A stretch of 64,000 bases of DNA, taken from Flavobacterium ovatum (GTDB lineage: Bacteria; Bacteroidota; Bacteroidia; Flavobacteriales; Flavobacteriaceae). The stretch is taken from positions 1,302,001 to 1,366,000 of the forward strand of contig NZ_CP160035.1 in NCBI RefSeq assembly GCF_040703125.1, read 5' to 3'. The first letter of the stretch is position 1. The number at the start of each line of letters is the position of its first letter. The notes under the pieces were generated by a model, which was not told the origin of the DNA, ran no database searches, and saw only the letters and a list, made by a program, of their open reading frames with translations. Made by a program: the position numbers and the translations under genes. Below, one piece after another: positions 25,523-35,338 of the stretch.

Positions 25523-28500
25523 ATGAGACTTTTTTTTAAAGTGCTATATGATTTTCTTGATGAATTTCGATATTTGAAGTCTTATCTATTGTATTTTACA
25601 ATTTTTAGCTCTTTTACAATGTTTGGAAACAACGGTATTAAGAAGGAGAATAATTTGGATCCAGTAAACAATTTTGATATTATACCTGTAGAGGTAAATG
25701 TCAAAGGAATTCTCCATTTTGAAACAGAAGTTATTATAACGGACTCCAAAATTTTGTACTTTAATGTTGAAGATTTATTTAATAAATTAGGTATTAATGT
25801 AAAGATTGAAAATAATGGGAATATATTAAGTGGGTTTGTTGAGAATGAAAATAAAACCTATAGAATTGATATAGAGAATAGTCAGATTATTGTAGGCGGT
25901 AAAAATATAAAATCTATAAATGGTATTGTACAAAAAATGAATTCTATTTATGTAGAATCAAATTTGTTAACGGAAGCATTTGGTTTAAATATAATATTCA
26001 ATTTTCGTTCGTTATCTGTAAAATTGGACGCTACTTTTGAACTTCCAAAAATTAAACAGGCAAGATTAGAGAAGATGCGTAATAATATAAGTAAACTTCA
26101 AACTAATACTGAAAATTTCAAAGATACAATTGTAGGTAGAAATTATCATTTATTTAAAGCCGGTACATTAAATTGGTCTGCAAGTACTTTTCAAACATCT
26201 CAATCAGGAGGAGCTAATAATTTTGGATTGGGTTTAGGAAGTGAATTATTGTATGGTGAAGCAAATGTCTCTATATTTCTAAACTCACAAAGTGAATTTG
26301 ATAGTCGACAACTATTATATAATTGGCGATGGATAGATAATGAAAAAAAATATATAAAGCAGGCCCAAGTAGGTAAAGTAAATAGTCAAAGTATTTCCTT
26401 TTTAAAAGCACCACTTGTAGGAGCTAGTATAACGAACTCTTCTAATGCGGTAAGGAAAGCCAAAGGAACATTTACAATAAGCGAATATACCGAACCAAAC
26501 TGGACTGTTGAATTGTATATAAACGATGCCTTAGTGGATTACACTTCTGCGGATGCTTCGGGTTTGTATCTGTTTAAAGTGCCTATCGTATATGGTTATA
26601 CCACCTTGAAATTAAAATTTTATGGGCTTTTGGGAGAAGAGCGCATAGAAGAACGAGTTATGAATACACCTTATACTTTTATGCCTGTAAATGTATTGGA
26701 ATATAATCTTGTAGGAGGAGTTTTGGAAGATGAAAATTCAAGCCAGTTTGGCCGCGGTGAAGTTAATTATGGCCTTACTAGATTTTTAACAATTGGTGGT
26801 GGTTTAGAATACTTATCAAATATTCCGGAACATACTGCAATTCCATTTGCACATGCCGCCATACAGCCGTTTTCTAAAATGGTGATTAATATGGAATATG
26901 CGCATAATGTAAGTATTAAAGGATTGGTAAACTATTACCTGGGTAGTAGTTCTTTTTTAGAATTAGATTATCGCAAATATGTTGAAGGGCAGCAGGCGAC
27001 TTTTAATACTGCAAATGAAGAGCGAAGAGTGAAATTTTCATTTCCAAGTAAACTATATGCTATTTCAACTAATACAAAGTTGAGTTATAATCAATTTATA
27101 TATAATACTTTTAATTATAATCAGGTTAATACCGTGTTTTCGGGTAACTATAAAAATTATTCTGCTAATTTTTCATTAGCTTCAAACTGGATTAGTAATA
27201 GTGATGTTTTTTTAACTTCCAATTTAGCAATGTCCTTTAAAATGACAAATGGCTTGGTCATTCGTCCGTCAATTGATTATAATTTTTCTTCTAATCAATT
27301 AATGCGTTATGGTACAGTTTTAGAAAAGAGGGTTTCTAAAATGTCTTTTTCTGCGACTATAGAGAGAAACGAACAAATAAAATCGAACAATTTTTTATTG
27401 AATTTTAAATACGATTTGAATTTTGCACGAACGTATTTTTCAGTATCACATAATAATAATGGTTTTAATTCATCTCAAAGTGCACAAGGAAGTTTGGCTT
27501 TTGGTGGGGATAATGGCTATGTGAAAACGGGGAACAACTCTGCATTGGGAAAAGGCGGTATTTTATTATATCCGTTTCTTGATTTGAATAACAATGGCAG
27601 AAAAGATGTAGGTGAACCAACAGTTTTTGTAAAAGATGTGAAAATGACAAATGGCAAGGCAATTACCAGTGAAAGAGATTCCATAGTAAGGATCTCTGAT
27701 TTAAATGCTTTTGTGAATTATAATATACAGTTTGCGGATGCGGAGTTGGAGAGTATATCTTGGAGGTTTAAACACCATTCCTACCAAGTCTTAGTAGATC
27801 CAAACCAGTATAAAAAAGTGGAAGTGCCTATTTTGGTAGTAGGTGAAGTAAGCGGAATGATTTATCTGAATACAGCGGATGATTTAAAAGGTCAAGGTCG
27901 TATTACTATACAGATATACAATGATCACAACCAAAAAGTAGCTGAAACATTGAGTGAATCAGATGGTTATTATAATTATTTAGGGTTAAAGCCAGGGAAT
28001 TACACGATACGCGTTGATGACAATCAATTGGATAAACTGGATTATCAATCGACTCCTCAGATGCATAAAGTTGTGATTAAAGTGTCTGAAGAAGGAACAA
28101 TTGTTGAAGGATTGGATTTTCAAATTAAATCTAAGGGAACGCCAGAAGGGGTACAGGCGAATATTGCTGAAACTAATTTGCAGGTCAATGAGGGTGTGAT
28201 TTCAGAGTTTATAACGGCAAAACCTATTGAAAGTATTACCAATACAAATGAAGTTTTTTATAGTGTTCAGCTTGGAGTTTATAAAGGTCATACAATACCA
28301 AAAGAATTACATAATCTTGACCTAGTTTTTTATGAAGATTTAGCTGGCGGCAATGTTCAATTTTATTATGGTTTTTTTAGAACTAAAGAAAAAGCCCTTA
28401 TTGCTAAGAATACCCTTGTGTTAAGAGGGGTTCTTGATTCGTCAATAGTTGCATATCAATTTGGAAAAAAAATCGCGACACCTGTAACAACAGTGTCAAA

Positions 28501-28843
28501 AGAAGAAGATACGAAAGAGATAAGTATTCCAATTAAAAGGGATGAACAAATCAATTATAAAGTAAATATTTCTTTTGGTAAAATTTCAGATATTAAAGAA
28601 GATTTTTTTGGTGTACAAATTGGTGTGTTCAGAAATTATGTACCTTCGAAGCATCTTGTTAACTTTAATCCAATATATTACGAAATTATAACTGAGGATA
28701 GGATACGTTATATCTCAGGGAAATTTAAAACCTTTCAAGAGGCTAAAAGAATGAAGAATGAAATCGTTAGTAAGGGAATTAAAGACGCTTACATTGTTAA
28801 ATACAATGACGGTAAACGGGTTGGTCCTTCTTCAAAAGAATAG
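25523..28843 (+). CDS. Usher-like outer membrane barrel with two SPOR-like domains
   Basis: 1106 residues. After a signal segment (~19-36), residues 51-175 form an N-domain: VEDLFNKLGINVKIENN, ILSGFVENENKTYRIDIEN and IYVESNLLTEAFGLN, resembling the N-domain of usher-like proteins paired with DUF4402 genes in Proteobacteria. Residues ~210-665 are alternating barrel strands interrupted near 327-390 by a plug-like segment (WTVELYINDALVDYTSAD, then GYTTLKLKFYGLLGEERIEE) that matches the usher pattern. Next come an SdrD-type DLNNNGRKDVGEP (about 687) and a second Ig-like module GEVSGMIYL (774). The C-terminus has tandem SPOR-like domains, FYSVQLGVYKG (911-980) and FFGVQIGVFRN (1027-1100). The SPOR addition is unusual for an usher. 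Confidence 0.75.
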   Translation: MRLFFKVLYDFLDEFRYLKSYLLYFTIFSSFTMFGNNGIKKENNLDPVNNFDIIPVEVNVKGILHFETEVIITDSKILYFNVEDLFNKLGINVKIENNGNILSGFVENENKTYRIDIENSQIIVGGKNIKSINGIVQKMNSIYVESNLLTEAFGLNIIFNFRSLSVKLDATFELPKIKQARLEKMRNNISKLQTNTENFKDTIVGRNYHLFKAGTLNWSASTFQTSQSGGANNFGLGLGSELLYGEANVSIFLNSQSEFDSRQLLYNWRWIDNEKKYIKQAQVGKVNSQSISFLKAPLVGASITNSSNAVRKAKGTFTISEYTEPNWTVELYINDALVDYTSADASGLYLFKVPIVYGYTTLKLKFYGLLGEERIEERVMNTPYTFMPVNVLEYNLVGGVLEDENSSQFGRGEVNYGLTRFLTIGGGLEYLSNIPEHTAIPFAHAAIQPFSKMVINMEYAHNVSIKGLVNYYLGSSSFLELDYRKYVEGQQATFNTANEERRVKFSFPSKLYAISTNTKLSYNQFIYNTFNYNQVNTVFSGNYKNYSANFSLASNWISNSDVFLTSNLAMSFKMTNGLVIRPSIDYNFSSNQLMRYGTVLEKRVSKMSFSATIERNEQIKSNNFLLNFKYDLNFARTYFSVSHNNNGFNSSQSAQGSLAFGGDNGYVKTGNNSALGKGGILLYPFLDLNNNGRKDVGEPTVFVKDVKMTNGKAITSERDSIVRISDLNAFVNYNIQFADAELESISWRFKHHSYQVLVDPNQYKKVEVPILVVGEVSGMIYLNTADDLKGQGRITIQIYNDHNQKVAETLSESDGYYNYLGLKPGNYTIRVDDNQLDKLDYQSTPQMHKVVIKVSEEGTIVEGLDFQIKSKGTPEGVQANIAETNLQVNEGVISEFITAKPIESITNTNEVFYSVQLGVYKGHTIPKELHNLDLVFYEDLAGGNVQFYYGFFRTKEKALIAKNTLVLRGVLDSSIVAYQFGKKIATPVTTVSKEEDTKEISIPIKRDEQINYKVNISFGKISDIKEDFFGVQIGVFRNYVPSKHLVNFNPIYYEIITEDRIRYISGKFKTFQEAKRMKNEIVSKGIKDAYIVKYNDGKRVGPSSKE

Positions 28844-28988
28844 TAGTTAGGATCGCTGAATTTGATGATATACATGGAGTTTAATTTAGGGTTGAATTTT
28901 ATAAATAATTGGTATAGTTAGGGATTGGTATATCTAGTAATAGTACGATGATTAATTAATAAGTTACAGTTGTAACTTGAATTTAGAT

Positions 28989-31900
28989 ATGAAAAAAAAT
29001 ACTTTTTCAAAAAAAATAATTAAAACAATAGCTAGAGCAAATTATGTGAAAACAATCTTTGTATTGTTTTTGGTGTTTGGATCTACCGCTGCTTTTGGTC
29101 AAACGGAAGTAACACGTACTGCTGCAGGGACGACAAGTTTTACAGCTCCTACAGGTATTACAGCTGTTACGGTACAAGCTTGGGGTTCAGGTGGAGCAGG
29201 TGGAGGTTCATCATCAAACAAAAGTGCAGGTAGTGGAGGTGGAGGAGGAGCTTATAGTTTTAATAATGCAGTAATCGTTTTGCCTGGAACTACATATACT
29301 AGTGGTATAGTGGTAGGAGCTGCTGGAGCTGCTGGCAGTGTTAGTGGAGCTGCCGGAGGGAATGGAAATCCTTCTTCGGTTGTATTCGGTACAACAGTAA
29401 CCGCAAATGGAGGACAGGGTGGTAATGGAAATGGTATAAATGCAACTCCAGTTGGAGATGGAGGTGCAGCAGGAATTTATTCAGGAGGAAATGGTGGAAG
29501 TGGAACTCAGGGAGCAGATGGGCCTGGAGGAGGAGGAGGAAGTAGTGCTGGAATTTCAGCCGCTGGAAATAACGGAGCGATCACTACTGCTGGTGCTGCT
29601 GTTACAGGTGGTGGAGCTGGTGGAGCGGGAGGAGCTTCGGGTGTAATTGGGTCGGTAGGATTGTCTCCAGGCGGTGGAGGCGGTGGAGGTGGTGATAGAA
29701 ATGGAGCTACAAGCTCTATTGGCGGAAATGGTGCAGTTGGTAAGGTAATCATATCTTATTTTCAATTATCAAGTACACCTAACGTTGCTGGTTGTATAGG
29801 CACTTCAGCAACCATAACTGTCACGGGTACCGCCGTAAATTTGCCAGCTGGAACTTATACTGTGGTTTATGATTTAAGTGCTCCAAATGCTTCAACTAAT
29901 AACAGTACAACCATGACGGTAAGTGCCGCTGGTACTGGAACATTTGGAACAGTAGCGTTAAATAGCGTAGGGGTGACAACGCTTACGATTACTTCTATTG
30001 CTTCCACAATAGGAAGTGTGCTACATAAAACGACCTACGATAGTACCGGAAATGCAAAAAACAAAGCAACAATTACTGTAGCTTCAAATAACACAGTAGG
30101 AGCAGCATCATCAACTCCTACTTTATGTATTAACACAGCAATGACTTCAATCACCCACAGTACGACTGGCGCTACTGGTATTGGATTAGCTACTGGTTTA
30201 CCAACTGGAGTTACTGCTTCTTGGGTGTTAAATACAATTACTATTAGTGGAACTCCAACTAACTCTGGGGCTTTTAACTATAGTATTCCATTAACGGGAG
30301 GTTGCGGAACAGTAAATGCTACAGGTACTATAACTGTCACTCCTGTCCCAGCTACCCCAGGCGCAATTACAGGAAAAGCTACACAATGTCCATCATTAAC
30401 TTCACAAACCTATAGTATTTCAGCAGTAACAAATGCTACGACTTATAATTGGGTTGTGCCAACAGGCTGGACAATAACTGCGGGTTCAGGTACTACTTCT
30501 ATTACCGTTACAACAGGAACAGCAGGTCAAAATGTAAATATAGCCGTTTCTGCACAAAACAGTTGCGGTACAAGTGCAGCGCAAACCTTGGCAGTTACGG
30601 TTAGTGCAGCTACACCAGCTACACCAGGCTCAATTACAGGAACCGCTACACAATGTCCGTCATTAACTTCACAAACCTATAGTGTTTCAGCAGTTGCCAA
30701 TGCTACAACTTATAATTGGGTTGTACCAACTGGCTGGACAATTACTGCGGGTTCAGGGACTTCTTCTATTACCGTTACAACTGGAACAGCAGGTCAAAAT
30801 GGAAATATTACCGTATCAGCACAAAACAGTTGTGGAGCAAGTGCTTTACAAACTTTGGCAGTGACGGTTTCAGCTATACCTGCTACGCCAGGTTCAATTT
30901 CAGGGACAATTAAGCAATATCCGGGGATTACAAATCAGGTATATAGTATTTCTGCAGTTGCCAACGCAACTACTTACTCATGGGCGGTACCAACCGGTTG
31001 GTCAATTACTTCAGGAGTAGGAACAACATCAATTTCCGTGACCACGGGATCGGCTGGTCAGAATGGAAACATAACAGTCTCTGCAGGTAACTCCTGTGGC
31101 ACTAGTGCAGGTGTAGCTACAGTTCAGGTAGCGGTAACTGTTAATCTTCGATCAATTGAAAATTTCACTCTTTATTCTTCTTCAGGAGCGGTATCAAATA
31201 CTGCTATTTCAGATGTTACAGGTAATATTGGTACAAATCTGGGTTCAGTAACTGGCTTTGGAGCTCCTTCAGTTGTAAGTGGAAGTATTGAAACTGCTAA
31301 TAGTATTACTGCACAAGCAGCCTTAGATTTAAATAGTATTTGTACTCAAATAACCAATACCATAACTACAAATTCAACTAGTGGTGCCAGAGCTATGGGT
31401 AATGGCGAGACGCTGGTACCAGGGGTTTATTTTATTGGAGGTGCAACATCTATAGGAGGGATTCTTACCTTAGATGGGCAAGGAGATCCGAACGCACAAT
31501 TTATTTTTAAAATAGGAGGTGCTTTCACGACTGCAGCTAATGCTACCGTAGTTTTGATTAATGGCGCTTCATCAGCTAATATATTTTGGATGGCTAATGG
31601 TGCAATTGCTATGGCTGCTTCAACGAACATGAGTGGGACTCTAATAGGTAATCCTGGAGCAGTTTCTATGGGGGCAGATGGACAATTACTGGGGAGATTA
31701 CTTTCTACCGATGGTGCTATTTCTATTTATGGTACTGTTGCTTCAAATGTGAATATAAATAAATGGAAAGGCTCTATAAGCAATAACTGGAATATTTCCG
31801 GAAACTGGACTAAAAATTCAGTACCAGCAGCTGATGCGAGTATCCTTTTTGATGAAGCTCCTTCGAATCATTTAGTACTGGATCAGAATCGATCAGTTAC

Positions 31901-33608
31901 TAATATTGTAAATGCACAATCTGTCTATAGAGTAGTTTGCAATGGCTATAAACTTACTTTGAAAGGGAATGTGCTTTTTACAAACGGAGCACAGATAGAT
32001 GCCTTAGCGACTAATTCGATCGTTGAGTATGCTGGTATTTCATCACAAACCATTGAAAGCAGTCAATATCTCAACGAAAAAATATTTAATTTATACATCG
32101 AGAATACAGTAGGGGTGGATCTCAATACCGACTTCACTCTTGATAATAATCTGATAATTAATTCAGGGAAAATATTCACAATTCAAGCTGCTAAAAGCCT
32201 AACCGTTTCAGGTTCGATTACTAATAATTCTAATACTTCAGGACTAGTTCTAAAATCGACTGCTACTGGTACTGCTTCTCTAATCCATTATTCTGATAAT
32301 GTTTCTGCAACTGTACAAAGATACATCAGCGGTGTAAAAGAAGCTTGGCATTTTCTGTCGGCACCAGTTTCTGATCAAGTTATAGCAGGGACTTCTTGGG
32401 CACCTTCTGGAACTTATGGCAATGGAACAGGTTATGATTTGTACCTTTGGAATGAGCCAACTCCTTGTTGGACTTACTTATTAAACACAACAGTAGCACC
32501 AACTTGGCCTTCTCTTCATCCTACAGGGAATTTTGTAAAAGGAAGAGGGTATTTGTATTCGACTCAAGCGCTAAACCCTACCAAAGAATTTACAGGATTA
32601 TTGAATAATGGAAATATAACGTATCCACTTACCAATAGCAGTCCAGATTTGACTGTGAAAGGATTTAATTTAATTGGAAATCCATATCCATCATCAATAG
32701 ATTGGAAATCCATTTCAGGTTGGACACGATCAGATTTAATGACTTCTGTTGGGGGGTATGATATGTGGATTTGGAATCCTGATGCTAATAATTATGGCGT
32801 GTATAACTCTTTAGGGACAACGGGAACTAATAGTGTTACCCAATATATTCCGCCAACTCAAGGTTTTTTTGTTAGAGCTTCAACTGAAGGTTCTGTTGCC
32901 ATGAGCAATGCGGTTAGAGTAAATAATGGTGCTAGCAATTGGATGAAAATTAAAGCCGAAAAAGAGAATCGTCTGAAAGTAAAGATAGAATCTAAGGATG
33001 GTAATGGTTTTGATGAGGTTTTAGCAGAATTTGGTTATGACTCAAATGAAGCAGGAGCTTTAAAGCTCTTTAGTCGTAGTTTAGTAGCTCCGTCTATATA
33101 CTGGAACGAGTCTAATAAGGATTTAACAGTACGTTATTTGACAAATGTAATCGAAAATTCTAAACTCCCGTTGCTGTTCAAAGCAGGGAAAAGTGGTTCG
33201 TTTACTATGACCTTGGATTATCATATTTCAAATCTTTCAACCTTTTTATTAGAAGATAAAAAAACGAATACAATCCAAGATTTAAATGAATCTCCAAGTT
33301 ATCAATTTAACGCTACGGTTAATGATGCGGATGATAGATTTGTATTGCATTTTGCTCCTATCATAGTAGAGCCGGTGAAATTACCAGCACTTATTTACTA
33401 CAACGGTAGTGAAATTGTGGTAGATTTGACACTGGTCGAAAACAAAACAACCATTAAAATCTATGATATTGCAGGTAAATTATTAGCAGATAAATGGGTT
33501 GATGGTAAAATGGTGCATCGTTTTGTGGTAAATAATAAAAACGAAATTTATATTGTGCTGGCAAATAGTAATGGTAAATTAATTAGCCAAAAGGTCTTTG
33601 TCTATTAA
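28989..33608 (+). CDS. Giant T9SS-secreted adhesin-like protein with DUF3494 domain
   Basis: 1539 residues from the ATG at 28989; an in-frame TTG at 28977 is less likely. Order: signal peptide to AAFGQ (~36), glycine-rich domain (~43-254), two Ig-like domains (~261-453), three tandem PKD-like repeats of ~88 residues (~453-718), a DUF3494 ice-binding-type beta-helix (~722-925: [36 protein letters not shown]), a beta-rich region, and a T9SS type A sorting tail ([17 protein letters not shown] to VFVY). It is likely exported and attached to the surface. DUF3494 proteins bind ice in some species; others act in adhesion. It lies 145 bp after the usher gene. Confidence 0.88.
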   Translation: MKKNTFSKKIIKTIARANYVKTIFVLFLVFGSTAAFGQTEVTRTAAGTTSFTAPTGITAVTVQAWGSGGAGGGSSSNKSAGSGGGGGAYSFNNAVIVLPGTTYTSGIVVGAAGAAGSVSGAAGGNGNPSSVVFGTTVTANGGQGGNGNGINATPVGDGGAAGIYSGGNGGSGTQGADGPGGGGGSSAGISAAGNNGAITTAGAAVTGGGAGGAGGASGVIGSVGLSPGGGGGGGGDRNGATSSIGGNGAVGKVIISYFQLSSTPNVAGCIGTSATITVTGTAVNLPAGTYTVVYDLSAPNASTNNSTTMTVSAAGTGTFGTVALNSVGVTTLTITSIASTIGSVLHKTTYDSTGNAKNKATITVASNNTVGAASSTPTLCINTAMTSITHSTTGATGIGLATGLPTGVTASWVLNTITISGTPTNSGAFNYSIPLTGGCGTVNATGTITVTPVPATPGAITGKATQCPSLTSQTYSISAVTNATTYNWVVPTGWTITAGSGTTSITVTTGTAGQNVNIAVSAQNSCGTSAAQTLAVTVSAATPATPGSITGTATQCPSLTSQTYSVSAVANATTYNWVVPTGWTITAGSGTSSITVTTGTAGQNGNITVSAQNSCGASALQTLAVTVSAIPATPGSISGTIKQYPGITNQVYSISAVANATTYSWAVPTGWSITSGVGTTSISVTTGSAGQNGNITVSAGNSCGTSAGVATVQVAVTVNLRSIENFTLYSSSGAVSNTAISDVTGNIGTNLGSVTGFGAPSVVSGSIETANSITAQAALDLNSICTQITNTITTNSTSGARAMGNGETLVPGVYFIGGATSIGGILTLDGQGDPNAQFIFKIGGAFTTAANATVVLINGASSANIFWMANGAIAMAASTNMSGTLIGNPGAVSMGADGQLLGRLLSTDGAISIYGTVASNVNINKWKGSISNNWNISGNWTKNSVPAADASILFDEAPSNHLVLDQNRSVTNIVNAQSVYRVVCNGYKLTLKGNVLFTNGAQIDALATNSIVEYAGISSQTIESSQYLNEKIFNLYIENTVGVDLNTDFTLDNNLIINSGKIFTIQAAKSLTVSGSITNNSNTSGLVLKSTATGTASLIHYSDNVSATVQRYISGVKEAWHFLSAPVSDQVIAGTSWAPSGTYGNGTGYDLYLWNEPTPCWTYLLNTTVAPTWPSLHPTGNFVKGRGYLYSTQALNPTKEFTGLLNNGNITYPLTNSSPDLTVKGFNLIGNPYPSSIDWKSISGWTRSDLMTSVGGYDMWIWNPDANNYGVYNSLGTTGTNSVTQYIPPTQGFFVRASTEGSVAMSNAVRVNNGASNWMKIKAEKENRLKVKIESKDGNGFDEVLAEFGYDSNEAGALKLFSRSLVAPSIYWNESNKDLTVRYLTNVIENSKLPLLFKAGKSGSFTMTLDYHISNLSTFLLEDKKTNTIQDLNESPSYQFNATVNDADDRFVLHFAPIIVEPVKLPALIYYNGSEIVVDLTLVENKTTIKIYDIAGKLLADKWVDGKMVHRFVVNNKNEIYIVLANSNGKLISQKVFVY
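30346..31140 (+). repeat. Three tandem ~264-bp repeats inside the adhesin gene
   Basis: Each unit encodes one PKD-like domain with [15 protein letters not shown]. Units 1 (30346-30612) and 2 (30613-30876) are very similar even at synonymous sites, whereas unit 3 (30877-31140) is more diverged, indicating a recent duplication of units 1 and 2. Confidence 0.8.
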
Positions 33609-33651
33609 TTTAAAAAAAAAATATTGTATTTTTATCCAGTATTAAGTTTAA

Positions 33652-34143
33652 TTGAAATTCCAAACCTTGAAGCATTACTCATTTTTTTTAATTATTATAT
33701 TTTTTAATTCCTGTCAATTTTTTGACAAGCAATCGCCCTCGGAAAAGGAATTGTTGCAAAAGGAACTGAAATCGATAAACTGGAAAGAAGTAGACGAATA
33801 TCCTTCATTTGTGGATTGTAACCAAATTGAAGGCAAGGTTGAACGTCAAAAATGCTTTTTTCAATTTTTAACTGAGTTAATTCAAGAGAAAATACGCATT
33901 GATACTCTTTCTACCTTGTATCCAGAATTAGACACCATTGAAGTAAAAGTAACCATTTACCCCAATTCTAGAATTCAATTTGAGCCTCTGTTTCCCAAAG
34001 ATTCAGTTGCTTATGATAGAGTGAAGATTGACAGTATTCTGAGACGAAGATTGGTTGGCTTCCCTAAAGTTAATCCTGCTATAAAACGAGGAATTCCTGT
34101 GAAAACACAATTTATATTACCTGTAATTCTTAAAGTAGAGTAA
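33652..34143 (+). CDS. Small lipoprotein with TonB_C-like end
   Basis: 163 residues from a TTG start at 33652; no in-frame ATG exists before the signal, and starting here gives a lipobox (FFNSC). The mature part has two cysteines (DCNQIEG and KCFFQF) and ends in RRLVGFPKVNPAIKRGIPVK followed by TQFILPVILK, which resembles the closing strand of TonB C-terminal domains (proline, RGxPV, hydrophobic strand). There is no TonB transmembrane anchor, so it is probably a periplasmic or outer-membrane lipoprotein. It follows the adhesin by 43 bp and could be co-transcribed. Confidence 0.65.
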   Translation: MKFQTLKHYSFFLIIIFFNSCQFFDKQSPSEKELLQKELKSINWKEVDEYPSFVDCNQIEGKVERQKCFFQFLTELIQEKIRIDTLSTLYPELDTIEVKVTIYPNSRIQFEPLFPKDSVAYDRVKIDSILRRRLVGFPKVNPAIKRGIPVKTQFILPVILKVE

Positions 34144-34147
34144 TTTT

Positions 34148-34221
34148 TAGGAGCTATTTCCAGCTTTCGCCTTTATCTCGTTCCGTTTCACTCCACGAGG
34201 ATATCAGCTCTATCAGGGCTA
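34148..34221 (+). repeat. Dispersed hairpin repeat, family 1, copy B
   Basis: TAGGAGCTATTTCC at the left end, CTATCAGGGCTA at the right; inner stem CTCGT (34177-34181) with ACGAG (34195-34199). Lies between two convergent genes, close to both stops. Confidence 0.8.
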
Positions 34222-34245
34222 GGACATTTCAATTCGATTCTCATA

Positions 34246-35328
34246 TCATTTTTCAAAGTGACGTCCTTTCCATTCGTATTTCCCTAAAAGGCTAAACAAT
34301 GCAACAGATACCGACCAAAAAGGATACAAAATACTACTAGCAATTAAATACTTGGGTTTGTAATTCAAGAAACGATTGGATTGCATAATCAAAACGGTAT
34401 CTACACTTATTTTTAGCAAAAATAAAGAAACGATAACCCATAGATTCAAAAAAAAGAATCCCAAAATGATAGCTAAATTTCCAGTAAAAACAACAAGTCC
34501 CAATCCTTTTCCAAAATCACTTTTATAAGAACTCGTTTTGGCAGCCCAGCGTACTCTTTGATGAAAAACGGATTTCCAATTATCCAGTGGTTTTGTGGTT
34601 ATAATATTGTCGTTCGATTTTAGATAATGTACTTGGTCTGGAGTATAGGCAATGGCTTTCTGTAATAGGAAAACATCATCTCCGCTGGCAATCGAATCAT
34701 TGCCTTCAAATCCTTTTAACTCCTGAAAAAAGGCTTTAGAGTAAGCTAAATTTGCACCGTTGCACATAAAACCATTCCCAAGTCCAAAACTACCAATAGT
34801 TGCTCCTTGTAAACTCGATAAATCCAATTGTTGAAAATGATGTAAAAACGAATTTTGACACTCATAGCTTACCGCTCCAGCTATCATTTGGACAGTGTTA
34901 TTTTGAATGTATTGATCTAAAGTCAATAGCCAGTTTTTAGGAACAGTACAATCGGCATCGGTAGTGATGACCCAATCAGTAGTGACCATTTGCATGGCGG
35001 TTACAATTGCGTCCTTTTTAGGGGAATTGGAAACTCTTTTGTTGTCAATTAAATGGACTTGAAACTTGAAACTTGAAACTGAAAACTTTTCTCCAGACTC
35101 ATCATCAACCAAAATCACCTCAAATAAATGGGTTGGGTAATCGAGTTGTGAAATGCTTTCTAAAAGATGAGGTAGATTTTCGGTTTCATTTCGAAAAGGA
35201 ACAATAATCGTGAACTTTGTTTTAGGTGTCGAATGCGGTATTGTATATTCTTTGATGTTCGTAAAGCCATAAATTAATCCTAAAATGGAAAGACAATAAA
35301 GGAGTATAAGGAATACAGCTATAACCAT
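34246..35328 (-). CDS. Family 2 glycosyltransferase, membrane-associated
   Basis: 360 residues. An N-terminal membrane segment (3-22) precedes a GT-A domain: TIIVPFRNETENLPHLLESI (40-59), VILVDDES (71-78), TDADCTVPKNW (DxD-type metal site). Membrane segments follow at ~280-340. Such enzymes transfer sugars to lipid carriers or polysaccharide. Residues 81-91 (KFSVSSFKFQV) are encoded by a three-unit heptamer repeat and look like an insertion between two conserved strands. The gene lies 10 bp downstream of the flippase-like gene, likely one operon. Confidence 0.88.
   Translation of the reverse strand: MVIAVFLILLYCLSILGLIYGFTNIKEYTIPHSTPKTKFTIIVPFRNETENLPHLLESISQLDYPTHLFEVILVDDESGEKFSVSSFKFQVHLIDNKRVSNSPKKDAIVTAMQMVTTDWVITTDADCTVPKNWLLTLDQYIQNNTVQMIAGAVSYECQNSFLHHFQQLDLSSLQGATIGSFGLGNGFMCNGANLAYSKAFFQELKGFEGNDSIASGDDVFLLQKAIAYTPDQVHYLKSNDNIITTKPLDNWKSVFHQRVRWAAKTSSYKSDFGKGLGLVVFTGNLAIILGFFFLNLWVIVSLFLLKISVDTVLIMQSNRFLNYKPKYLIASSILYPFWSVSVALFSLLGKYEWKGRHFEK
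35057..35080. repeat. Heptamer repeat inside the glycosyltransferase gene
   Basis: ACTTGAA occurs three times in a row plus ACT. The same kind of word (GAAACTTTGAAC, AAACTTGAAAC) is found between genes at 36310-36345. Three 7-nt units add 21 bases, so the frame is kept. Confidence 0.75.
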
Positions 35329-35338
35329 TTTTTTTGAT

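Noticed and set aside
29507-29752. Proline-rich minus-strand open frame inside the adhesin gene
   Set aside because: It is the antisense shadow of the glycine-rich domain (GGN/GCN codons read as CCN).
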